Origin: Gammaproteobacteria bacterium
Lineage (GTDB): Bacteria > Pseudomonadota > Gammaproteobacteria > DSM-16500
Assembly: GCA_013816845.1 (NCBI GenBank)
Contig: JACDDU010000004.1
Coordinates: 62,001 to 126,000, forward strand
Length of the DNA stretch: 64,000 nt
Reading direction: 5' to 3'
Below are positions 26,825 to 34,852 of the stretch, piece by piece. Under the pieces are notes generated by a model, which saw nothing but the letters and a program-made list of their open reading frames with translations, had not been told where the DNA came from and made no database searches. Position numbers and translations under genes: made by a program. Position 1 is the stretch's first letter. The number at the start of each line of letters is the position of its first letter.

Positions 26825-27140
26825 CCAATTTTTTGCACAGGGCTGCTTGCTGCAAGAAATGATTAATCCTTTAGTCAACTTATCTGTACAGATATCTTTA
26901 TTTACGGTTAAATCAGGATGCGAGACGCCTGTCGATAAGCATTTCGAACATGAGTATTGGATTATATTGGAAGGAGCGGCAACATTGGTTTACGAACAAA
27001 CTTTATTTCAAATTATGAAAGATGAGGCATTCTATTTTTTACCGCACGCAACGCATAAAATTATTAATCATACCGCTGCCGATATAAAAATTCTTTCGGT
27101 TTATTGGGCAGACGGCAAAATTCGCGATTCCGTGCTTTAG
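26793..27140 (+). CDS. Cupin protein, candidate N-N-bond-forming component
   Basis: Single-domain cupin of 115 residues from the ATG at 26793; an in-frame reading from 26694 lies inside the previous gene and adds unrelated residues. Metal-site residues visible are H50, E54 and H88 (KHFEHEYWIILEG; FLPHATHKIIN), with H53 nearby. The His usually two residues before H50 is replaced by Asp 48. In actinobacterial hydrazine synthetases a small Zn-cupin is fused to the MetRS-like domain and rearranges the ester of N-hydroxylysine into the hydrazine. Here the domain is encoded separately. It is the last gene of the cassette. Confidence 0.82.
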   Translation: MGLPRLQLGDNQFFAQGCLLQEMINPLVNLSVQISLFTVKSGCETPVDKHFEHEYWIILEGAATLVYEQTLFQIMKDEAFYFLPHATHKIINHTAADIKILSVYWADGKIRDSVL

Positions 27141-27265
27141 AACTAAAAGATGAGGAAGGAGCTTGATACCCAATTGATTTTAATGAAGATTACCGCCATC
27201 TTGGGAAATTGCTATAATTATTATAAATCTAATCTTTGGTTCAACTTAGTTTTGCGGAATCAATA

Positions 27266-27781
27266 ATGAAAGACGATGAATTAATTAAGAAAAAAAATAT
27301 ACATCTTCAAGATAATGAGGAAGGAGATACTGGTGATGCAGGTTCTGCAAGCGGGGGAGCAGGCGGCCAGATCGAATTTCGCGATTTTTTAACGAATCGG
27401 GAAAGCGCGCGGGATGATTTATTAACCGGTGAGGAAAAGCGACGATTACTTTCTGTTCATAAAGATAGGCATGCTGTACGTGTTGATGCCCAGAAAAAAT
27501 TACGGGAAGAACGTAAACAAATAAAAGAAGGAAAAGTTGCTAAGTCATTTAATCAGCAAGGAAATGGGCAACAGCGACAGGGTGAATATAAAGCTAATCC
27601 TGTTTTAGCGGCTGCTGCACAATTTAGTGGTAGCGTCGATAATAAAGTCAATACAGTACCTACCGAGCATATTGCTGAGACCAACAATGATAAGCGTGAA
27701 GAGTTGGAGTATCAATATCAGTTACGCAATCGACCAGAAAATACGCCACGTTTTAATCCTAAACCTCAATTTAATAGGTAA
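27266..27781 (+). CDS. Hydrophilic protein of unknown function
   Basis: A 171-residue, highly charged and probably disordered protein, with a Gly/Ser/Ala-rich segment near residue 25 and a Lys/Arg/Glu-rich helix around residues 50-100. No membrane segment, signal or recognisable domain. The ATG at 27266 is more credible than TTG 27236, which would add ten residues. It is 12 bases upstream of the ankyrin gene and probably co-transcribed. It could be an effector or a partner of the ankyrin protein; there is no direct evidence. Confidence 0.55.
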   Translation: MKDDELIKKKNIHLQDNEEGDTGDAGSASGGAGGQIEFRDFLTNRESARDDLLTGEEKRRLLSVHKDRHAVRVDAQKKLREERKQIKEGKVAKSFNQQGNGQQRQGEYKANPVLAAAAQFSGSVDNKVNTVPTEHIAETNNDKREELEYQYQLRNRPENTPRFNPKPQFNR

Positions 27782-27792
27782 TCATTTTTCTT

Positions 27793-29175
27793 ATGCTTTC
27801 CTTAGCTGATGCCATTTTGCAGGAAGACATGCACAGGATTGCATCGCTTATACCACGTGAAGATGTCAATCAAATTGATGAATATGGTTTCACGCCACTT
27901 ATTGAAGCAGCCATTATTGACCATACAAAAATCTCTGCTTTTCTGCTTGATCAAGGTGCCGATCCAAATCGTCCTGATGTTACAGGAGGAACAGCATTAC
28001 AATGGGCAGTAGAAAATAATAATCAAGACTTGTGCCGCTTATTATTAAATCATGGAGCAGATCCCAACGCTTATAACTTAGCGGGTCAACCCGTACTTGT
28101 CATGCCTATTTTACGTAAACAAAAAGCATTGCAGAAATTACTTGTTAAAGCTTCTGCAGATGAAGTTTTTGCGCAAGACTATATTAATGTTAAATTATTA
28201 GGTCACTTGTTTGAATTGGTTGGCACTGCCAATATTGTTGATCCTCAAAATCATTATGTGGAGGTTGATTTCGAGGGTTTTTATTTGGAAGTAACCTTAG
28301 GATTGATTAGCGATTCACTTTCACAATTTCAAAATCATTTTGCCGCCAGACAATTACGGCGTTTTTCTGGGCTTTCACAATATATCGTTGCGGTTATTCA
28401 ACGGGCCGCTGAGTTAATCCGATATCAACAATACCGTGTTGATATCAGTAAATATGAACAACGTATCGATTCTCTTATTCAACAAGAACCGTTACTTATT
28501 CCTGTTGGTTATGAAGGTCATGCTATTACCTTTATTAAACTGGGCGAGATATGGGTTAAATGTGATCGTCGGGAAGATAGTCGGTTATATGATAATATTG
28601 TTTTTTATCAAATTAATCGGCCGCAAAATTATAATATCGATTTTGTTAAAAATTTAATTTATAAAAAACAATCGAGTCATTATATTAATACGGAATTAGA
28701 TCAAGTTTTGGGATTAACCCCGATTACAGAATTAAAAATTGAAGCGCAAGTTAGTGGTAATTGTTCCTGGGCTAATGTAGAAGCTTCAATCCCCTCCCTT
28801 TTTTATCTTATTTTGAATCAACTCAATCAACATAATCCGGCGAATAATCATTACAAAACCCTCGCTCTAAATTTTTTTCACCAGTTTCGTGAATGGAATA
28901 AAGATCGTGCATTGCATTATTGCATCCGCAGCTTTGAACAGGGTGATGCGATTCGCAAAGCCTGTAAAGCTGAGATTTTAGCGGCTATTTTATTTCAACG
29001 TTGCGACTTCCATACAGCAAAGGCAAGGCCACGGATTGAAACGATCCTGAAGGTGTTAATGGGTTCGCCGTATGAATATATTTTGAAAAATTATGTACGC
29101 ATTTATTACTATCAAGCTCCTACAGAAGAAGGCAAACAATTTGCTGAATTGCTTAAAGAATACGGTCTCACCTAA
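27793..29175 (+). CDS. Ankyrin-repeat protein resembling the Dot/Icm effector AnkH/LegA3
   Basis: A 460-residue protein. Residues about 1-115 hold three ankyrin repeats (EYGFTPLIEAAI, GGTALQWAVENNNQDLCRLLLNHGADPN). The larger C-terminal part contains GHAITF with H243 and GNCSWAN with C324, arranged like the Cys/His pocket of the papain-like region reported for Legionella AnkH. Length matches AnkH (about 465). The tail TEEGKQFAELLKEYGLT is acidic. AnkH is widely conserved in Legionella and is injected into host cells. Identity with AnkH is from memory of the family and needs alignment; an ankyrin effector of another type is the alternative. Confidence 0.7.
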   Translation: MLSLADAILQEDMHRIASLIPREDVNQIDEYGFTPLIEAAIIDHTKISAFLLDQGADPNRPDVTGGTALQWAVENNNQDLCRLLLNHGADPNAYNLAGQPVLVMPILRKQKALQKLLVKASADEVFAQDYINVKLLGHLFELVGTANIVDPQNHYVEVDFEGFYLEVTLGLISDSLSQFQNHFAARQLRRFSGLSQYIVAVIQRAAELIRYQQYRVDISKYEQRIDSLIQQEPLLIPVGYEGHAITFIKLGEIWVKCDRREDSRLYDNIVFYQINRPQNYNIDFVKNLIYKKQSSHYINTELDQVLGLTPITELKIEAQVSGNCSWANVEASIPSLFYLILNQLNQHNPANNHYKTLALNFFHQFREWNKDRALHYCIRSFEQGDAIRKACKAEILAAILFQRCDFHTAKARPRIETILKVLMGSPYEYILKNYVRIYYYQAPTEEGKQFAELLKEYGLT

Positions 29176-29300
29176 GTCATGCTCCTATTGAAATGCTTGG
29201 CTTGTATGAAATAATGTCGCTAATCCTTGGCAAGAAGTTTTTGTTCGGTGTAAGATGCCATCGCGAGCTGCATTGATCGTTACGAATCAGGGAGGATGGT

Positions 29301-30716
29301 GTGGAGCAAAATCCGCAAAAATATTTCCAATTTACCCATAAAATTGTCATGATTGGTTTTGGCAGTATTGGTCAAGCAGTTTTACCGCTGATCTTGCGCC
29401 ATCTCGTCATTTCTCCTCAACAAATTCTCATCTTGACCAAAGATGATTATGGTATTGAAATTGCACAAGCGCACGGGGTTAGTCATCGCATTTCCCCTCT
29501 GACGCAGGATAATTATCTATCAATTTTAAAAGATAATTTAAGTCCCAACGATTTTTTGTTGAATTTATCTGTGGATGTTTCGAGCGTTGATTTAATAAAA
29601 TATTGCCAATCTAATGACATTCTCTATCTTGATACGTGTGTTGAACCTTGGGCGGGTGGCTATGCAGATCCTTCATTGTCACCATCACTACGTTCAAATT
29701 ATGCGTTGCGTGATTCAGCGCTTGCCTTGAAACGCCCCCATCAACCAACAGCAGTTATAACACATGGGGCGAATCCTGGCCTCGTTTCTCATTTTGTGAA
29801 GCAAGCACTTTTAAACATTGCAGAGGATGCGCATTACCCGACTGAAATCCCCCAAAATCAAAATGAATGGGCGGGACTTGCTCAGGCGCTGAATATTAAA
29901 ACCATACATATCGCAGAACGCGATACTCAGCTCGCCAATATTCCCAAAAAACGGGATGAATTCGTGAATACTTGGTCAGTTGAAGGATTTATTGGCGAAG
30001 GGCTGCAACCGGCAGAGCTAGGTTGGGGGACGCATGAAAAGCATTGGCCGCACGATGCCCATCACCATGAATTCGGTGAACAAAATGCAATTTATTTATC
30101 ACGTCCGGGCGCCTCAACCCGTGTACGCACGTGGACGCCAATGGCCGGTCCGTTTCATGGCTTTTTGATTACTCACGGTGAATCGATTTCTATCTCGCAC
30201 TATTTCACTGTGAAAGATAATAAACAGGTCATCTATCGTCCTACTGTTCACTATGCTTATCATCCTTGTGACGATGCCGTGTTATCCATTGATGAATTAG
30301 CAGGAATGGAGTGGCAAAAGCAAGGATCATTGCGTTTGATGAATGAAGAAATTACTCAAGGTATCGATGAGCTTGGGGTTTTATTGATGGGGCATGAACG
30401 TGGAGCTTATTGGTATGGTTCACAGCTTTCTATCGAAGAAGCGCGTGAACTCGTTCCTCATAATAATGCAACCAGTTTACAAGTTGCAATTAGCGTCCTG
30501 GGGGGCATGATTTGGGCGATGACTCATCCTCATGAAGGCATCGTGGAACCTGATGAAATGGATTATCAATTAATACTCAATATTGCCCGTCCGTACTTAG
30601 GTCAAGTCTGTGGACATTATACGGATTGGACCCCCCTTACCGGACGAGGCAAACTTTTTGCTGAAAAAATAGATAATAAGGATCCGTGGCAATTCCTAAA
30701 TGTGCGCGTTAATTAA
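29301..30716 (+). CDS. hss: Homospermidine synthase
   Basis: A 471-residue NAD-dependent enzyme forming homospermidine from putrescine (or spermidine plus putrescine). The Rossmann motif is in VMIGFGSIGQAVLPLIL (about residues 17-33), and the sequence includes the typical TCVEPWAGGY and ITHGANPGLVSHF blocks. Start is GTG with GGGAGG 5 bases upstream. Legionella species carry this enzyme. It lies between two effector-like genes but is a housekeeping-type gene. No other polyamine gene is near. Confidence 0.93.
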   Translation: MEQNPQKYFQFTHKIVMIGFGSIGQAVLPLILRHLVISPQQILILTKDDYGIEIAQAHGVSHRISPLTQDNYLSILKDNLSPNDFLLNLSVDVSSVDLIKYCQSNDILYLDTCVEPWAGGYADPSLSPSLRSNYALRDSALALKRPHQPTAVITHGANPGLVSHFVKQALLNIAEDAHYPTEIPQNQNEWAGLAQALNIKTIHIAERDTQLANIPKKRDEFVNTWSVEGFIGEGLQPAELGWGTHEKHWPHDAHHHEFGEQNAIYLSRPGASTRVRTWTPMAGPFHGFLITHGESISISHYFTVKDNKQVIYRPTVHYAYHPCDDAVLSIDELAGMEWQKQGSLRLMNEEITQGIDELGVLLMGHERGAYWYGSQLSIEEARELVPHNNATSLQVAISVLGGMIWAMTHPHEGIVEPDEMDYQLILNIARPYLGQVCGHYTDWTPLTGRGKLFAEKIDNKDPWQFLNVRVN

Positions 30717-30742
30717 TCAAGCTAAAGATTGTACAGATTATT

Positions 30743-30754
30743 AATTGTACAATT
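30743..30754. promoter_or_regulatory. 12-bp palindrome with an upstream half copy
   Basis: AATTGTACAATT is a perfect dyad; ATTGTACAG at 30728-30736 repeats most of it, centres 16 bp apart. It sits about 100 bp before the 30857 gene. A second dyad, GATTAGCCTGCTAATC, occupies 30807-30822 near the likely promoter. The binding protein is unknown. Confidence 0.3.
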
Positions 30755-30856
30755 CGATCGATAATGCCAATTACCGATTGCCAAGTATAAATCCCCTCAG
30801 TATGATGATTAGCCTGCTAATCCTATATAAATATAAAAATAAATCACGAGGATGCA

Positions 30857-32128
30857 ATGCACTCTACATCACCATCCACTCTCCCAGAAAAAAAATCCAA
30901 GAAAAAATTACTCATTGATATTCTCAAGAAACTAGATCTTGATGAAGCAATTATGACTTTGAAAGGATTTGTTTCCGGGAAATTTCTTCAAACATTCAGT
31001 TCTTTCTTAATGGGTGGTATTTGTGCCGCTGGACTTTTTAGTGATGGATGGGAGTCATTAAAAGATCTTATTGAAGCTTATCGAGATCCGAATGCACCGC
31101 AACGTAAAACAAGGATAGCGGTTGGCGCGACAGCTTTGGGTGTCGGGGCTGTCGGTGGGGTTCTTTCATTAGGTTATATTGCAGCCGAACTCGGATTAGT
31201 CCTCGCGGGTATGACTTATTTACCTTTAATTATTCCCAGTTTTATGACAGCGATGTGTACGCTGGCTGTGGCTAATAAAGGTTATGCTTTCGCAATAGCA
31301 CGCAAAAATGAAGCTGATGCGAGAAAAGCTTATAAGCCAGTCATCAAAGGACAGCAAGAAGAATTAAACTGTATCATGCGAACACTTGCTAAACTTAATG
31401 AACTTAAAAAACAAGCGATACAAGACGATAAAATTTACGCTAAAAAATTGGCCAACCACCAACCTTTAAGTGAGGTTGAAAATACATTTCATAAACATTA
31501 TCAGAAAGCGATTAAATCATTTGACTCCCAAATTTTTGCCTACACCAATAGCTGTGAGACTTTAATTCAAAAGGTGGCAGCTCAAAACTTACAAGCCACT
31601 TATTTAGAATGTCGAACAATACGACTTGATGCTGAACGAGAAGTAGCTTTTGCAACGATCGAAGCTGGGGCGGCCTCAGCTGTTGTTATTGCCATGGGTA
31701 TTGGTATTACTGCCTTTATCGCGACGGGTTCCATTCTCAGTATGGGAGCTTTGCCTGCGACTTTATTATTGGGGGGCATGGCGATTGGTATGGGCATTAA
31801 AATATTTGAAGCAATCGATAAGCATTATGACTTTGCGATTACGAATTCCATTCGAAATTTTATTACGTCAACATTTGATAAATTCAGTTTTAAAGTAAAA
31901 CACCCGTTCACGCCGACACCTGAACCGACGATGAAATTGATTGCCATTCCTGAGAAGCCAAAGTTACACTTTTCCGAAAAATCTTCAGTATCGCCTTCAC
32001 CAAGCCTGAGTAACCAGCACACGGTAAATAATGCCTCAGTCAATGTGCCTACCTACCGTCATTTGATTAATACTACGGCACCCATTGTTCCTGAGGAGCC
32101 AAGGCCTTCGTCAAGAATGCGGTTTTAA
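30857..32128 (+). CDS. Membrane-associated orphan protein, candidate effector
   Basis: Unrecognised 423-residue protein. Residues 12-40 are Lys-rich. Two pairs of hydrophobic, Gly/Ala-rich segments (about 45-145 and 265-315) flank a helical, possibly coiled-coil middle. The last 100 residues are Pro/Ser/Thr-rich and end in EEPRPSSRMRF. There is no signal peptide. Such membrane hairpins with a disordered tail are common in proteins that Legionella and Coxiella insert into host membranes. Otherwise it could be an inner-membrane protein. Unlike the genes at 0.6 and 14.2 kb, no PmrA-box-like element is seen upstream. Confidence 0.5.
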   Translation: MHSTSPSTLPEKKSKKKLLIDILKKLDLDEAIMTLKGFVSGKFLQTFSSFLMGGICAAGLFSDGWESLKDLIEAYRDPNAPQRKTRIAVGATALGVGAVGGVLSLGYIAAELGLVLAGMTYLPLIIPSFMTAMCTLAVANKGYAFAIARKNEADARKAYKPVIKGQQEELNCIMRTLAKLNELKKQAIQDDKIYAKKLANHQPLSEVENTFHKHYQKAIKSFDSQIFAYTNSCETLIQKVAAQNLQATYLECRTIRLDAEREVAFATIEAGAASAVVIAMGIGITAFIATGSILSMGALPATLLLGGMAIGMGIKIFEAIDKHYDFAITNSIRNFITSTFDKFSFKVKHPFTPTPEPTMKLIAIPEKPKLHFSEKSSVSPSPSLSNQHTVNNASVNVPTYRHLINTTAPIVPEEPRPSSRMRF

Positions 32129-32244
32129 AATTTTATGTGGGTCTCTCGATTTTAACCTAAGGTGGACGTCTCTCATCCCGCGACATGTAAGCAAGCTTTC
32201 CATGAGGGAAAAAAGGAACTTTGCGTTTAAAATAAAAAACAAAC

Positions 32245-32934
32245 TTAGAAGAGATAGGGTGAAAGTGTCGTTAAACTAAATTCCTGATAGTCAACGCGGA
32301 TGATTTTGAGCGCATCGTGAAGCGTGTGCGACTGACATAAGGAGAGGAATTTAAATTCAGGTTTTTTTAAAGGTATTAAACGTAACTTTTCTTCACGCAC
32401 TATAATTAATAAGTTGAGCGGCACACTCTGCGTCAAATCAATCGCCGGAATGGCTCCCTCGCATAAATCAATAATTTCGAGCAAATTATACTGACATTCA
32501 AGCAGCGCAGTTTTCCCTGGGAGGATATGACTGAGTGAATGTTTCACGTATTCATTTTGCCACGTTAAATCGGCTGCAGTTAAATCCATAGGGAGTGCCG
32601 CGCAAAGCCATTCAAAATGTGCAACCTCGGCAAGGTAGGGATGGGCAATGTGTACAGCATCTGCTTTTAAATACAATTTAAAAAATGCTCCATATTCGTT
32701 TAAATTTGGGCTGCGTGATGGTTCTGCTTGAATATAGGTAAGACCTATTTGTTGAAAATAAGCATCACCCAATAATTTATGAATGAGTGGGTAAGTTCGA
32801 GTTAAAGATTTAAGTAGAGTTGCTTGATAAGTGTTGCGATAAATTTCTAAATTGCAAGTATGCGTGATTGAAGCGTCAGATTCCTGATGTTTTATACTGT
32901 TTATAAATTCAATTTGGAAGTCCAGGAGTTTCAT
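32245..32934 (-). CDS. bufC: DUF2063 protein, BufC/HvfC-type MNIO partner
   Basis: A 229-residue protein with the DUF2063 N-terminal pattern: Q-x2-F start, YRNTYQATLLKSLTRTYPLIHKLLGDAYF and PSRSPNLNEYGAFF. Known members deliver a precursor peptide to the multinuclear iron oxidative enzyme (MNIO, DUF692) encoded beside them. Its start overlaps the MNIO gene stop by one base (TAATG), so the two are translated together. It is the last gene of the four-gene operon beginning at 34781. Confidence 0.85.
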   Translation of the reverse strand: MKLLDFQIEFINSIKHQESDASITHTCNLEIYRNTYQATLLKSLTRTYPLIHKLLGDAYFQQIGLTYIQAEPSRSPNLNEYGAFFKLYLKADAVHIAHPYLAEVAHFEWLCAALPMDLTAADLTWQNEYVKHSLSHILPGKTALLECQYNLLEIIDLCEGAIPAIDLTQSVPLNLLIIVREEKLRLIPLKKPEFKFLSLCQSHTLHDALKIIRVDYQEFSLTTLSPYLF

Positions 32935-33761
32935 TAGATTACGCCTGAAATAGCAGTGATATTGAAGCGCTCAGCATGCTTTGCCTCTGCATAGAGAATT
33001 TCCCAGGAGGGTAGCTGATCATCCCATTCAATTATGGTGGGAAGGGAACCAAATTGATCAATGGCTTCTTGATACAAGACCCATACTTCTTGCGCCACCT
33101 TATCTGCATGGGTATCAATTAAAATGCTCTGTCCTTCAATTTCACGTCGCGTAAATCCACCCAAATGAATTTCTTTAACATGTTGGGTTTTAATTGCTTG
33201 TAAATATTCTTGCGGCTTAAAATGATGATGACTTGCTGAAACATAAATATTATTAAGGTCGAGCAAAATTCCACATCCTGAACGATCGGCAATTTCATTA
33301 AGCATTTGCCACTCAGCTAAATAATCTATTTTAAAGCCAACGTAACTCGAAATATTTTCGATCAAAATAAAACGCTGTAAATAAGTTTGTACCCTTTGAA
33401 TGCGTTCAACAATATGATTAACCGTTTCTGTTGTGCGTGGGAGCGGAAACAAATCGTGGAAATAATGACTTTTCAGAGATGTCCATGCTAAATGATCAGA
33501 AACAAATAACGGATCAACTTGTTGAATTAATTGTTTTAAGTTTTCAAGGTAAACAAGATTTAAGCTATCGGTTCCACCGAGTGATAAATTAACACCATGC
33601 AAGCTAAGGGGATAATCACCTCGCAATGCGACTAACTTTTTGACAGCCCGTGGTTGATTAAAATAATTTTCACTATGGACTTCAAGCAATGCTAAGGGCG
33701 GTTTATACATGAAAATATCATTTTCATATTTATTTTTATAACTAACGCCTGTAAATTGCAT
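32934..33761 (-). CDS. bufB: DUF692 multinuclear non-heme iron oxidative enzyme (MNIO), BufB-type
   Basis: TIM-barrel iron enzyme of 275 residues. Metal-ligand blocks seen in order: E-x-HSENYF near residue 28, LHGVNLSLGG, SDHLAW, ENISSYV, LLDLNNIYVSASHH, EIHLGGF, DTHAD, and IEWDDQLPS. MNIOs modify cysteines of RiPP precursors; in bufferin loci they turn Cys into thiooxazole groups that bind copper. The substrate here is most likely the DUF2282 peptide at 34491-34781. The gene starts 2 bases after the VTT membrane protein gene. Confidence 0.9.
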   Translation of the reverse strand: MQFTGVSYKNKYENDIFMYKPPLALLEVHSENYFNQPRAVKKLVALRGDYPLSLHGVNLSLGGTDSLNLVYLENLKQLIQQVDPLFVSDHLAWTSLKSHYFHDLFPLPRTTETVNHIVERIQRVQTYLQRFILIENISSYVGFKIDYLAEWQMLNEIADRSGCGILLDLNNIYVSASHHHFKPQEYLQAIKTQHVKEIHLGGFTRREIEGQSILIDTHADKVAQEVWVLYQEAIDQFGSLPTIIEWDDQLPSWEILYAEAKHAERFNITAISGVI

Positions 33762-33763
33762 GA

Positions 33764-34462
33764 TTATTTACGTTTTATGAAATGATAAATGATCGGCAAA
33801 AGACTGATAATGATCATTGCGATTAAAGGTAACAAAATACTGGGTGTAAAAATAATAGTGTAACTTGGCGAGGTATCTTGCTCGAAGACTTTACCTAAAC
33901 CGCGCCCCACCATGGCATACACAAAGGTTGCTGGAAATACGCCTAAAACAGTTGCTGCAATAAATGTTTTTAGTGGGACATTTAATGCTCCAGCAGAAAC
34001 GTTACTAATCCAACATGGAAAGATGGGAACCAAGCGTAGCATAAGGATATACATAAAAGCATTACGCTTAAATCCGCGTTCAAATCTTTTGACGACCCCC
34101 GTGCTGGTTGTGAAGCCAGCTCCAACTGACATTCTCACCGCCAAACACAAAATTAGACCGCCAAATGTTGTTGCAAACACAGCGTAAGGAATGGCAATGG
34201 TGCCCAATAAAAAACCACCCAATAGGGTTAAAAACGTTGCACAGGGGACCGCACAAGCAATGAGCAAAGTAAAGACGAGAATGTAAAGCACAGTTGCTTG
34301 AAAATAATGCTGAGCCGTCCACTGGGTAGCAAAGGTTTGGTATTTTTTTAAAGTTTCGTAAGTTAAATAATGATGTAAATCAAAATAAAAAAAACTAACT
34401 AATAAAATGAGTAATAACGTCAGTAAAAACCAACGTTTAATGGTAGTAAACATGTATTTCAT
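33764..34462 (-). CDS. TVP38/TMEM64 (VTT-domain) membrane protein
   Basis: A 232-residue inner-membrane protein with about six hydrophobic segments and the VTT/SNARE-associated pattern (FLTLLGGFLLGT, then RLVPIFPCWISNVSAGAL). Many proteins of this DedA-like superfamily move lipids or carry ions, and some relatives are linked to metal handling. It is placed between the precursor and the MNIO gene, where bufferin operons do not usually have such a gene. The start may be 34462 or the in-frame ATG at 34453. Confidence 0.85.
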   Translation of the reverse strand: MKYMFTTIKRWFLLTLLLILLVSFFYFDLHHYLTYETLKKYQTFATQWTAQHYFQATVLYILVFTLLIACAVPCATFLTLLGGFLLGTIAIPYAVFATTFGGLILCLAVRMSVGAGFTTSTGVVKRFERGFKRNAFMYILMLRLVPIFPCWISNVSAGALNVPLKTFIAATVLGVFPATFVYAMVGRGLGKVFEQDTSPSYTIIFTPSILLPLIAMIIISLLPIIYHFIKRK

Positions 34463-34490
34463 GCAATGAACGACTCAAATTTTTATAATT

Positions 34491-34781
34491 TTATGAAGCT
34501 TTGGTGCTACCACCAACAATTTTATTACACAAACCTTTAGGCATGATGATCCATTCTTTTTTATCCCCTGCAATTTTGGCTTCACCGCCGCAACCATGCG
34601 TGGCTGTTCCGCAATCATTTTGCCCCGGTCTTGCAACGCCATAACATTTTTCCATGCCTTCTAAATTCACCATTTGCGACATGTCTTGCGTGTTAGCTGT
34701 CGTTTCAGCGGCTAAAACTTCATTGCTCACGGTTGTTGCAAGCAGTGCCGAAAGGGCACTAGCGATGATTATTTTGGTCAT
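34491..34781 (-). CDS. bufA: DUF2282 bufferin-type RiPP precursor
   Basis: A 96-residue precursor with a signal peptide (cut expected after VLAA, about residue 24). The mature part has the family pattern [17 protein letters not shown], then HGCGGEAK, then [14 protein letters not shown]. Four conserved cysteines lie at 46, 57, 64 and 85. In characterised bufferins two cysteines become thiooxazoles and the peptide sequesters copper in the periplasm. First gene of the operon, followed by VTT, bufB and bufC. Family membership is clear; the copper role is from the family. Confidence 0.9.
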   Translation of the reverse strand: MTKIIIASALSALLATTVSNEVLAAETTANTQDMSQMVNLEGMEKCYGVARPGQNDCGTATHGCGGEAKIAGDKKEWIIMPKGLCNKIVGGSTKAS

Positions 34782-34852
34782 GAATTACCCTTTTCATTTT
34801 TAAGTCGTTGAGATAGACGTTTGAACAAGTAAAGTAAAATCGAGGGTACAAT

